Positions 1-5,211 of a stretch of DNA of 5,211 bases are shown here, piece after piece. The DNA lies in contig DIUS01000015.1 of the NCBI GenBank assembly GCA_002423075.1, positions 23,256 through 28,466 of the forward strand, written 5' to 3'. This stretch comes from Microbacteriaceae bacterium UBA6152. GTDB taxonomy: Bacteria; Actinomycetota; Actinomycetes; Actinomycetales; Microbacteriaceae. The notes under the pieces were generated by a model. It saw only the letters and a list, made by a program, of their open reading frames with translations. It did not search any database and had not been told where the DNA came from. The position numbers and the translations under genes were made by a program. The first letter of the stretch is position 1, and each line of letters starts with the position of its first letter.

Positions 1-1559
1 CGCAGCAGTCGCTCGCTCTCGGCCTGCTGCTGGTCGAGCAGCTCGGCTTTCACCTGCAGACTGCGGCTCATGTCGTTGAACGCCGCCGAGACACTCGACA
101 TCTCGTCGCTCGAGCCCGCATCGACGGTGACCCCCGTCTCTCCGGCAGCGATGCGCTGTGCCGCAGCCGAGAGCCGCCGTAGCGGCTGCACGAACACGCG
201 CGCGAGCAGCAGCGAGAGCACAGAGACGACAAGGGCGAGCACGGCCGACGACATGATGAGGTTGCGGGTGAACTCGGTGACGGGTGCAAAGGCTTCCCCG
301 GTGTCGAGTTCGGCAATGACGACCCAGTCCAGATCATCGACCTCGACCCTCCCGAACGCGGCGAGGGTGTCGCGCCCCAGGTAGTTCGCTGAGATCGTGG
401 TTCCTTCACGGCCGACGAGGGCCGACTCGACGGCGGCTGACCTCACGGGCAGCACCCCGAGCGTCGTCTCACGGGCGAGCACGAGATCGATCGTGACGTC
501 GGCGATGCCGGCGGCGCGGGCAGTCTCGGCGAACTGCTCCGGGCTCTCCTGCAGCAAGCGCGACGGAGAGCGCATGAGACCGTCAATGCCCACCAGGTAG
601 GCCTCTCCGGTCTCACCGAGCCCGCCCTGGCTCCAGTCGCCGTCGGCCGTCATGACGTTGCTGAGCCGCTCGATGGGCAGCTCGACCGCCATGGCTCCGA
701 TCAGAGCGCCCCCTGAGCCGATGGGCGTGACAGCCCACCCGGCGGGCAAGTTGAGCGACGGCGGGTAGGCCTCGAAATCGGTGAAGCTGACTTCGCCGAG
801 CAGGTTGCTGCCCATGGCCGAGCCGTAGGCGGCCGAGAGGTTCGAGAATCGGTAGGGACCGCTCAGCACGTTGGTGCCGAGGTCGACACCCTTGAACGCG
901 CTGTAGACCACTCGACCCTCAGCATCGAGCAGCAGAACGTCTTCATAGTCGAGCAGCTGCGTCATCGACCTGAAGTAGTCGTGGTACTGAGCGTGCGCGG
1001 CCGACCACGTGCTGCCGTCGCCCGCGTCGTCGACCGCGATTGCTGCGTCGAACGAGTCGTGCGGCGCGGTGTAGAGCACTTGCAGGTAGCGGGCGGCCGC
1101 GGTGTTCGGCACGAAGCTCTCGACGCTCGCCACCGAGCCGGTCGCATCGGTCAGCCGCGGCCCGAAGACCTCGCTGTAGTAGCTCTCGAGCAGCGCGGTT
1201 TGCTCGTCGGTGAGCTCGGTGTCATCGAGCTCATCGAAGGCCTGCGTGAAGGCGAGCGTGGCATCGACGACGCTCTGCCCGCGCGAGTGCACGACGACGG
1301 TGTTCTCGATCGTCGAGAAGAGTCGGCTGATCTCACGAGCACGCGAGTCGCGCACTTCGACCAGGCGCTCGAACGCCGCGTCACGCAGAGAGTCGGTCGC
1401 GTTGACATAGCCGATGACGCCCACGAGCACGTTCGAGGCAAGGCTCACCCCCAGCAGCATGAGCAACACGCTCGACTGGATGCTCAGACCCGCGCGTCGC
1501 CGCCGCGCATGCCGACCCGACGAGGGGTCGTTCCCCGGCTCTTCCGCAACGAGCGTCAT
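1..1559 (-). CDS. dCache-HAMP membrane receptor, probable class III adenylate/guanylate cyclase (3' end outside window)
   Basis: Seen: an open frame of 519 codons starting at ATG 1557-1559 and running off the left edge without a stop. It has a basic cytosolic leader (about residues 16-23), TM1 (about 31-52), an extracellular region of about 380 residues, TM2 (about 434-456), a HAMP domain (about 457-508, with P459, D485-E486 and AAFNDM 492-497), and then a helix ending QQQAESERLL. The extracellular part carries dCache hallmarks: LLLDAEGRVVYS (209-220) and GETGEAYLVGIDGLMRSPSR (315-334). Known: this fold senses small ligands outside the cell, and HAMP relays the signal to a cytosolic output domain. 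Inferred: segments such as AIAVDDAGDGSTWSAAHAQY and YSAFKGVDLGTNV, plus the post-HAMP helix, strongly recall actinobacterial dCache-HAMP nucleotide cyclases, so the missing part is probably a class III cyclase making cAMP or cGMP. A chemoreceptor, histidine kinase, GGDEF protein or PP2C phosphatase is not excluded. It is divergent from the DUF3105 gene. The start is supported by an SD sequence 5 nt upstream. Confidence 0.85.
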   Translation of the reverse strand, partial: MTLVAEEPGNDPSSGRHARRRRAGLSIQSSVLLMLLGVSLASNVLVGVIGYVNATDSLRDAAFERLVEVRDSRAREISRLFSTIENTVVVHSRGQSVVDATLAFTQAFDELDDTELTDEQTALLESYYSEVFGPRLTDATGSVASVESFVPNTAAARYLQVLYTAPHDSFDAAIAVDDAGDGSTWSAAHAQYHDYFRSMTQLLDYEDVLLLDAEGRVVYSAFKGVDLGTNVLSGPYRFSNLSAAYGSAMGSNLLGEVSFTDFEAYPPSLNLPAGWAVTPIGSGGALIGAMAVELPIERLSNVMTADGDWSQGGLGETGEAYLVGIDGLMRSPSRLLQESPEQFAETARAAGIADVTIDLVLARETTLGVLPVRSAAVESALVGREGTTISANYLGRDTLAAFGRVEVDDLDWVVIAELDTGEAFAPVTEFTRNLIMSSAVLALVVSVLSLLLARVFVQPLRRLSAAAQRIAAGETGVTVDAGSSDEMSSVSAAFNDMSRSLQVKAELLDQQQAESERLL

Positions 1560-1564
1560 ACAGT

Positions 1565-1570
1565 TCCTCT
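1565..1570 (-). promoter_or_regulatory. Ribosome binding site of the receptor gene
   Basis: Reading the minus strand, AGAGGA is followed by a 5-nt spacer (ACTGT) and ATG 1559. This good Shine-Dalgarno match fixes the start of the receptor gene and places its basic leader and TM1 in the expected order. Confidence 0.65.
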
Positions 1571-1736
1571 GCTCGGGGCGCCGGCGCGCGCGAGGGAAAC
1601 AGGTGGCATCACAGTACCGCCGCACCGGGCCCGAGGGCGAGTGAGATCGAGAAGTCTTCACAGCATCCCCTGTGCGTCATCTGGCAGGCTTAGGTCGACC
1701 TGTGCACTGCACCGACCCCTGCCCGAACCCCCCGAC

Positions 1737-1741
1737 AGGAG
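1737..1741 (+). promoter_or_regulatory. Ribosome binding site selecting the GTG 1750 start
   Basis: AGGAG lies 8 nt before GTG 1750-1752, an ideal spacing. The same frame is open from GTG 1672, but the extra 26 codons include a TTA codon (1690-1692), which is rare in this genome style, and encode a Cys/Pro-rich stretch unlike the N-terminus of the family. The downstream GTG is therefore the preferred start. Confidence 0.7.
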
Positions 1742-1749
1742 CCCGCCCT

Positions 1750-2421
1750 GTGGCCGAGAACGACAAGACCGCCGACGAGAGTCCCACCATTAAGCAGCAG
1801 CGCGAGAAGCGCCGTGCCGAAAAGGTCGCAGCCCTCAAGGCCAAGCAGGCGAAAGAGAAGCGCAACCGCCTGATCGGCATCGTCGCGGGCACCACCGCCG
1901 GTGTGCTCATCGTCGGCACCCTGGTGACCGTGGTTGTGACGTCGGCGACCCCGCCGGTCGACCCCGACACCATCGAGATCGCCGGGCTCGAGACTTTCGA
2001 GGGCATCGAAGCGACGCACGTGCAGAGCGCCGTCGAGTACACCATGACGCCCCCTGCAGGCGGCCCGCACAACCCGAGCTGGCTCAACTGCGGCACTTAC
2101 GAGCAGCCCGTTCCCGCGGAGTACGCCGTCCACTCGCTCGAGCACGGTGCCGTGTGGGTCACGTACGACCCCGAGCAGGTGACGGGTGGCGATCTCGACG
2201 CTCTGCGCGGTGCGATGCCAAGCTCATACATGATCCTGTCGCCGTTCGAGGGACTCGATGCCCCGGTCGTGGCGAGCGCCTGGGGCGTGCAGCTCGCACT
2301 CGACGGCGTCGACGACCCGCGACTTCGCGAATTCATCATCAAGTACCGCGAGTCGCCCAGCGCTCCCGAGCCCGGCGCGCTCTGCAGCCAGGCGCTCGAC
2401 GGTGAAGGCAAGATCTCCTGA
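1750..2421 (+). CDS. Single-pass membrane protein of the DUF3105 family
   Basis: Seen: 223 residues from a GTG start. A highly basic, probably helical cytosolic segment (about 14-40, rich in K, R, A, E and Q) precedes one TM helix (about 41-63). A C-terminal domain of about 160 residues is then predicted outside the cell (N-in by the positive-inside rule). Hallmarks of DUF3105 are PPAGGPHNPSWLNCGTY (101-117) and VHSLEHGAVWVTYDP (127-141), with invariant-looking H107, H128, E131 and H132. Two cysteines, C114 and C212, could form a disulfide outside the membrane. Known: DUF3105 is widespread in Actinomycetota and has no established biochemical role. Inferred: the clustered His/Glu/Cys residues could bind a metal, matching the partner gene. 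It is followed after only 2 nt by the DUF305 gene, so the two are almost certainly co-transcribed and perhaps translationally coupled. Family assignment is confident, function unknown. Confidence 0.88.
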   Translation: MAENDKTADESPTIKQQREKRRAEKVAALKAKQAKEKRNRLIGIVAGTTAGVLIVGTLVTVVVTSATPPVDPDTIEIAGLETFEGIEATHVQSAVEYTMTPPAGGPHNPSWLNCGTYEQPVPAEYAVHSLEHGAVWVTYDPEQVTGGDLDALRGAMPSSYMILSPFEGLDAPVVASAWGVQLALDGVDDPRLREFIIKYRESPSAPEPGALCSQALDGEGKIS

Positions 2422-2423
2422 CC

Positions 2424-3098
2424 ATGACGGCCGTCGAGTCGAGTGACCCCATCGCGCCGACGCCTGTCGGCCGCGCACGAATGATCGTCGTCGTCGGCCT
2501 GCTCGTGCTCGTCGCGCTCGTCATCGGAGTTCTCGTCGGCCGAGTCACCGCATCGGGCACGCCGATGCCGGGTGAGTCGAGCGCCGAGGCCGGGTTCGCT
2601 CGCGACATGAAAGTGCATCACGGCCAGGCGGTCGAGATGTCGCTGCTCGTGCGCGACCGCTCCGATGACCCCGAGATCCGACTGCTCGCGCTCGACATCG
2701 CGACCGCCCAGACGCAGCAGCAGGGTCAGATGTTCGCATGGCTCGCGATGTGGGGCCTGCCTCAGACCTCGTCGGCCGACGAGATGGAGTGGCTGGCGCG
2801 CCCCGTCATCGACGGCGCGGCCGGTCATGACGGCCATGGCGACCACGTGCCCGGTGAGCCCATGCCGGGCGTCGCCTCTTTTGAGCAGATGCAGGCCCTG
2901 AAGAACGCTACAGGCGTCGAGGCCGAGCGGCTGTATCTCGAGCTCATGATCGAGCACCACATCGGCGGCGTCGAGATGGCCGAGGCCGTGATCGCCCGCA
3001 GTGACAACCCGCTCGTCACCCAGCTCGCGCAAGGCATGGTGCAGCTGCAGCAGAAAGAGCTCGACTACATGGTCGAGCTGCTCGCCGACCGGTCGTAG
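2424..3098 (+). CDS. Membrane-anchored DUF305 protein, putative extracytoplasmic metal-binding protein
   Basis: Seen: 224 residues with one TM or uncleaved signal anchor (about 20-41) and no lipobox cysteine, then an extracytoplasmic domain. It contains two related halves: FARDMKVHHGQAVEM (58-72) and LELMIEHHIGGVEMA (172-186), each followed by an amphipathic Gln/Leu-rich helix. The linker between them is His-rich (HDGHGDH, 135-141) and holds a PMPG that also occurs after the TM (47-50 and 146-149). Known: DUF305 proteins form helical bundles with paired HH/M motifs, and cyanobacterial CopM, a copper-binding resistance protein, is to my recollection a member. Inferred: this protein binds copper or another soft metal at the outer membrane face. 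The start ATG lies just after the TGA of the DUF3105 gene and has only a weak, distant GAAGG (2404-2408), which suggests translational coupling. The last 34 bp overlap the exporter gene on the other strand. Confidence 0.9.
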   Translation: MTAVESSDPIAPTPVGRARMIVVVGLLVLVALVIGVLVGRVTASGTPMPGESSAEAGFARDMKVHHGQAVEMSLLVRDRSDDPEIRLLALDIATAQTQQQGQMFAWLAMWGLPQTSSADEMEWLARPVIDGAAGHDGHGDHVPGEPMPGVASFEQMQALKNATGVEAERLYLELMIEHHIGGVEMAEAVIARSDNPLVTQLAQGMVQLQQKELDYMVELLADRS

Positions 3099-4942
3099 TC
3101 GGCCGACTGCTGGGCGACGAGCCGAGCGTAGACACCTCCGAGCTCGATGAGATCGCCGTGCGTGCCGCTCTCGACGATGCGACCGTGATCGACGACGTGG
3201 ATGACGTCTGCGGCGCTGATGGTCGACAGCCGGTGCGCGATCGCGATCGTCGTGCGGCCTCGGCTCGCGGTGTCGAGCGCGGCCTGAACGACGCGCTCTG
3301 ACACCGAGTCGAGCGCGCTCGTGGCCTCGTCGAGAATGAGCACGGGCGGGTCTTTCAGCAGCACGCGTGCGATTGCGACACGCTGCTTCTCACCACCCGA
3401 GAGGCGGTACCCGCGCTCGCCGACGATCGTGTCGTAGCGATCGGGAAAGCTGTCGATGGTGTCGTGGATGCTCGCCGCACGGCACGCGGCCTCGAGCTCA
3501 GCATCCGTCGCATGGGGCTTGGCATACCGCAGGTTCTCGGCGATCGACGCGTGAAACAGATAGGTCTCTTGGCTGACGATGCCCACGTGGTCGATGAGGC
3601 TCTGCTGCCGCAGCGCCCTCACGTCGACACCCGCGACCTCGACGACACCGCTCGTCACCTCGTGCAGGCGCGGCACGAGGTACGAGATGGTCGTCTTGCC
3701 AGCGCCGGACGGTCCGACGAACGCGACGAACTGACCGGGCTCGACACAGAACGAGATGCCGTCGAGCGTCGGTGTGCTGTCATCCGCAGCGTCGGGGTAG
3801 CGAAAGACGACGTCGTCGAACCGCACACGCCCGCGCTGCGCCTCATCGACGTCGCGTGCGTCGGGTGCCTCGACGATGCGCGGCTCGAGGTCGAGGTACT
3901 CGAAGATGCGGGCGAAGAGCGCGCCGCTTGTCTGCAGGTCGAGCGCCACCCGCATGAGCCCCATGAGCGGGAAGGTGAGGCGGGCCTGCACGGTCGTGAA
4001 GGCGACGATCGTGCCCGCGGTGACCGCCACATCCATCTGCAGCAGCCACGCCGCCACGAGGTACACGACCGCGGGAATCACCGAGAGAAAGACGTTGACC
4101 AGGGCGAAGAACCACTGCCCGCTCATCGCGAGTTGCACCTGCAGGCCGCGCTGAGTGTCGTTCTCGCGCCGGTAGCGTTCGACCTCGCTCTCTTGGCGGT
4201 AGAAGCTCTTGGCCAGCAGAATGCCCGAGACGCTCAGGGCCTCTTGCGTGATCGCCGTCATATCGCTGAGCGACTCTTGCGTCTTCGTCGCAATGCGCGC
4301 CCGCACCTGGCCCACGCGCCGCTGAGCGATGACGAGCACGGGTAGCAGCACGACGGCGACGATCGTGAGCTGCCAGCTCAGCAGAAGCATGGCGACGAAG
4401 GCGGCAATGACCGTCACCGTGTTGCCGATGACGCTCGACACGGTGTTGCTGAGCACACCGGCGACGCCGCCGACGTCGTTCTGCAGTCGCGACTGTATGA
4501 CTCCTGTCTTTGTGCGCGTGAAGAACCCGAGCTCCATCGACTGCAGATGGGCGAAAAGCCTCACGCGCAGCTGCGCCATGACGCTGTTGCCGATCGTTGC
4601 CGTCAGGTGCGTCTGAGCGATGCCAAGGCCGGCCGAGACCACCCAGAGACCCAGCATGAGGCCGACGATCTGCAGCAGAACAGGCACGTCGGGCGTACCC
4701 TCGGGCGGAAAGAGTCCGACGTCGAAAGCCTGTTGGGTGAGCAGCGGGGGTGCGACACTAAGCGCGGCCGACACGAGTACGAGCGAGATGGTGATGCCGA
4801 GCGCGGCCCGGTGGGGTCGGAACAGCTGCGCGATGCGCGGCAGTAGGTCGGGAATGCGAGGCGCCTCGGCATTCGCCGCTCGCTGCGCCTCGATATCGCC
4901 GCTCGACACCCGAGAACCCCGGCGGCCACCACCCATGCTCAT
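3065..4942 (-). CDS. ABC exporter half-transporter (ABC transmembrane + ATP-binding domains)
   Basis: Seen: 625 residues. A Gly/Arg-rich cytosolic start (1-45) is followed by a six-helix exporter TMD (about 47-335), with helices near 47-66, 87-108, 168-188, 191-207, 277-300 and 308-330. The NBD (about 370-610) is complete: A-loop Y382, Walker A GPSGAGKTT (410-418), Q-loop Q458, signature LSGGEKQR (514-521), Walker B VLILDE (534-539) with catalytic E539, D-loop SALD (542-545) and switch H570. All catalytic residues are canonical, so a homodimer with two working ATP sites is likely (inference). Known: this architecture exports lipids, drugs or peptides, and the substrate cannot be read from sequence. 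The chosen start, ATG 4942, has a weak AGG 8 nt upstream; a second ATG two codons later (4936) is equally possible. It lies 47 bp downstream of a sugar-permease gene on the same strand. Its stop codon falls inside the convergent DUF305 gene. Confidence 0.93.
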   Translation of the reverse strand: MSMGGGRRGSRVSSGDIEAQRAANAEAPRIPDLLPRIAQLFRPHRAALGITISLVLVSAALSVAPPLLTQQAFDVGLFPPEGTPDVPVLLQIVGLMLGLWVVSAGLGIAQTHLTATIGNSVMAQLRVRLFAHLQSMELGFFTRTKTGVIQSRLQNDVGGVAGVLSNTVSSVIGNTVTVIAAFVAMLLLSWQLTIVAVVLLPVLVIAQRRVGQVRARIATKTQESLSDMTAITQEALSVSGILLAKSFYRQESEVERYRRENDTQRGLQVQLAMSGQWFFALVNVFLSVIPAVVYLVAAWLLQMDVAVTAGTIVAFTTVQARLTFPLMGLMRVALDLQTSGALFARIFEYLDLEPRIVEAPDARDVDEAQRGRVRFDDVVFRYPDAADDSTPTLDGISFCVEPGQFVAFVGPSGAGKTTISYLVPRLHEVTSGVVEVAGVDVRALRQQSLIDHVGIVSQETYLFHASIAENLRYAKPHATDAELEAACRAASIHDTIDSFPDRYDTIVGERGYRLSGGEKQRVAIARVLLKDPPVLILDEATSALDSVSERVVQAALDTASRGRTTIAIAHRLSTISAADVIHVVDHGRIVESGTHGDLIELGGVYARLVAQQSADYDRSASSSTM

Positions 4943-4957
4943 GCGCTGAGCCTAGGC

Positions 4958-4985
4958 GGCACCACCGGGGGTTCGCGGTGTGAGC
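4958..4985 (-). other. Short inverted repeat between sugar permease and exporter genes
   Basis: Minus-strand sequence CACCG-N8-CGGTG (4963-4980) forms a 5-bp stem that can be extended by a GGC/GCC pairing across a small internal loop. It occupies most of the 47-bp gap between the permease stop and the exporter start. No T-tract follows, so it is not a classical intrinsic terminator. It could be a weak attenuator, a processing site or chance. A neighbouring GCCTAGGC palindrome lies at 4950-4957. Confidence 0.25.
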
Positions 4986-4989
4986 CGAA

Positions 4990-5211
4990 TCAGCCCTTCG
5001 TCGATCCCGCCAGCAGGCCGCGCACGAAGTAGCGCTGCAGGCTGAAGAAGACGATGAGCGGAATGATGAGCGAGATGAACGCTGCAGCGGGGAGCCGCTC
5101 GGTATTGCGGCCGAAGTTGCCGACCAACTCTGCCAGTCGTTGCGTCAACGGAGCGACATCAGCCGTGCCGCCCGAGAACACGAGGGCCACGAGCAGGTCG
5201 TTCCAGACCCA
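4990..5211 (-). CDS. Carbohydrate ABC transporter permease, MalG type (C-terminal end only)
   Basis: Seen: 73 codons open from the right edge to TGA 4990-4992. The fragment starts WVWNDLLVALVF, continues with PLTQRLAELVGNFGRN, a final TM helix (ISLIIPLIVFFSLQRYF) and the terminal VRGLLAGSTKG. Known: this ending is characteristic of the inner-membrane permeases of CUT1-class sugar importers (MalG-like), which pair with a MalF-like permease, a solute-binding lipoprotein and a shared ATPase. The EAA loop that contacts the ATPase should lie just upstream, outside the window. A GTG at 5190 is an internal valine rather than the start, because family-conserved residues (WVWNDLL) continue upstream of it. 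The substrate cannot be inferred from this fragment. Confidence 0.9.
   Translation of the reverse strand, partial: WVWNDLLVALVFSGGTADVAPLTQRLAELVGNFGRNTERLPAAAFISLIIPLIVFFSLQRYFVRGLLAGSTKG

Larger units (their letters stand above)
1560..1749. promoter_or_regulatory. Divergent intergenic region, presumed promoters for receptor and DUF3105-DUF305 operon
   Basis: This 190-bp gap separates two genes that point away from each other, so both promoters should lie here (inference from layout). No convincing -35/-10 pair was found on either strand. A TACTGT on the minus strand (1611-1616) resembles a -10 box but has no matching -35, and TTCACA on the plus strand (1657-1662) has no good -10 at 16-18 nt. 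Three small symmetry elements are visible: CACAG-N6-CTGTG (1659-1674), the perfect palindrome AGGTCGACCT (1692-1701), and a direct repeat CCTGTGC at 1669-1675 and 1699-1705, exactly 30 bp apart. Each is short enough to occur by chance. The half nearer the receptor (1560-1650) is very GC-rich. Confidence 0.5.

Noticed and set aside
1611..1616. TACTGT on the minus strand as a -10 box for the receptor gene
   Set aside because: No -35-like hexamer lies at 16-19 nt upstream, and a six-base match alone is not enough.
1659..1674. Possible CRP/cAMP-receptor operator, considered because of the cyclase-like neighbour
   Set aside because: The arms read CACAG and CTGTG, which is not the TGTGA-N6-TCACA order of a CRP site.
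1672..1749. N-terminal extension of the DUF3105 protein from GTG 1672
   Set aside because: No Shine-Dalgarno sequence at proper spacing, a TTA codon, and an unlikely Cys/Pro-rich leader; GTG 1750 has an ideal AGGAG.
981..1793. Open frame on the plus strand across the receptor gene and the intergenic region
   Set aside because: It is antisense to the dCache region, crosses the divergent promoter region and runs into the start of the DUF3105 gene in another frame. The product is Arg-rich with no domain.
2097..3032. Long open frame on the minus strand across the DUF3105 and DUF305 genes
   Set aside because: It is the antisense shadow of two well-supported genes in GC-rich DNA. Its product is rich in Arg, His and Asp with no recognisable domain, and it spans the junction of two unrelated genes.
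3464..4345. Long open frame on the plus strand opposite the ABC exporter
   Set aside because: It is antisense to the conserved TMD and NBD of the exporter. The product is a compositionally biased Arg/His/Leu string without motifs.
4963..4980. Rho-independent terminator after the sugar permease gene
   Set aside because: The stem is only 5 bp without interruption and no T-run follows, so it is kept only as a low-confidence inverted repeat.

Overview
The window looks like a chromosomal segment of a high-GC Gram-positive bacterium (Actinomycetota), most likely a micrococcalean such as a member of the Microbacteriaceae. The evidence is strong G/C preference at third codon positions, GTG as well as ATG starts, a near absence of TTA codons in the genes, and a membrane-anchored DUF3105/DUF305 gene pair of actinobacterial type. 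The lineage is inferred from style, not from a marker gene. No RNA gene, insertion sequence, CRISPR array or prophage signal was seen, and coding density is very high.

Layout from left to right. (1) Positions 1-1559, minus strand: the N-terminal 519 residues of a membrane receptor with TM1, a long extracellular dCache-type sensor, TM2, HAMP and the start of a signalling helix. The output domain lies beyond the left edge. The sequence resembles dCache-HAMP class III adenylate/guanylate cyclases. (2) Positions 1560-1749: a 190-bp divergent intergenic region, the only sizeable non-coding stretch. (3) Positions 1750-2421 and 2424-3098, plus strand: a two-gene operon encoding a single-pass membrane DUF3105 protein and a single-pass membrane DUF305 protein, with 2 nt between them. 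The DUF305 protein has two HH...EM repeats and a His-rich linker, which suggests extracytoplasmic metal binding, perhaps copper. (4) Positions 3065-4942, minus strand: a complete ABC exporter half-transporter (TMD plus NBD, all motifs canonical), whose 3' end overlaps the 3' end of the DUF305 gene by 34 bp on the opposite strand. (5) Positions 4990-5211, minus strand: the last 73 residues of a MalG-type carbohydrate ABC permease, cut by the right edge.

The genes do not form one obvious pathway. The cyclase-like receptor and the DUF3105-DUF305 pair share a divergent promoter region. The exporter is separated by 47 bp from the sugar-importer gene upstream of it and may or may not be co-transcribed with it. 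The least understood part is the DUF3105-DUF305 pair. Neither family has a settled function, and their tight linkage, shared topology and metal-ligand-rich sequences make them the best candidate here for an under-described system.
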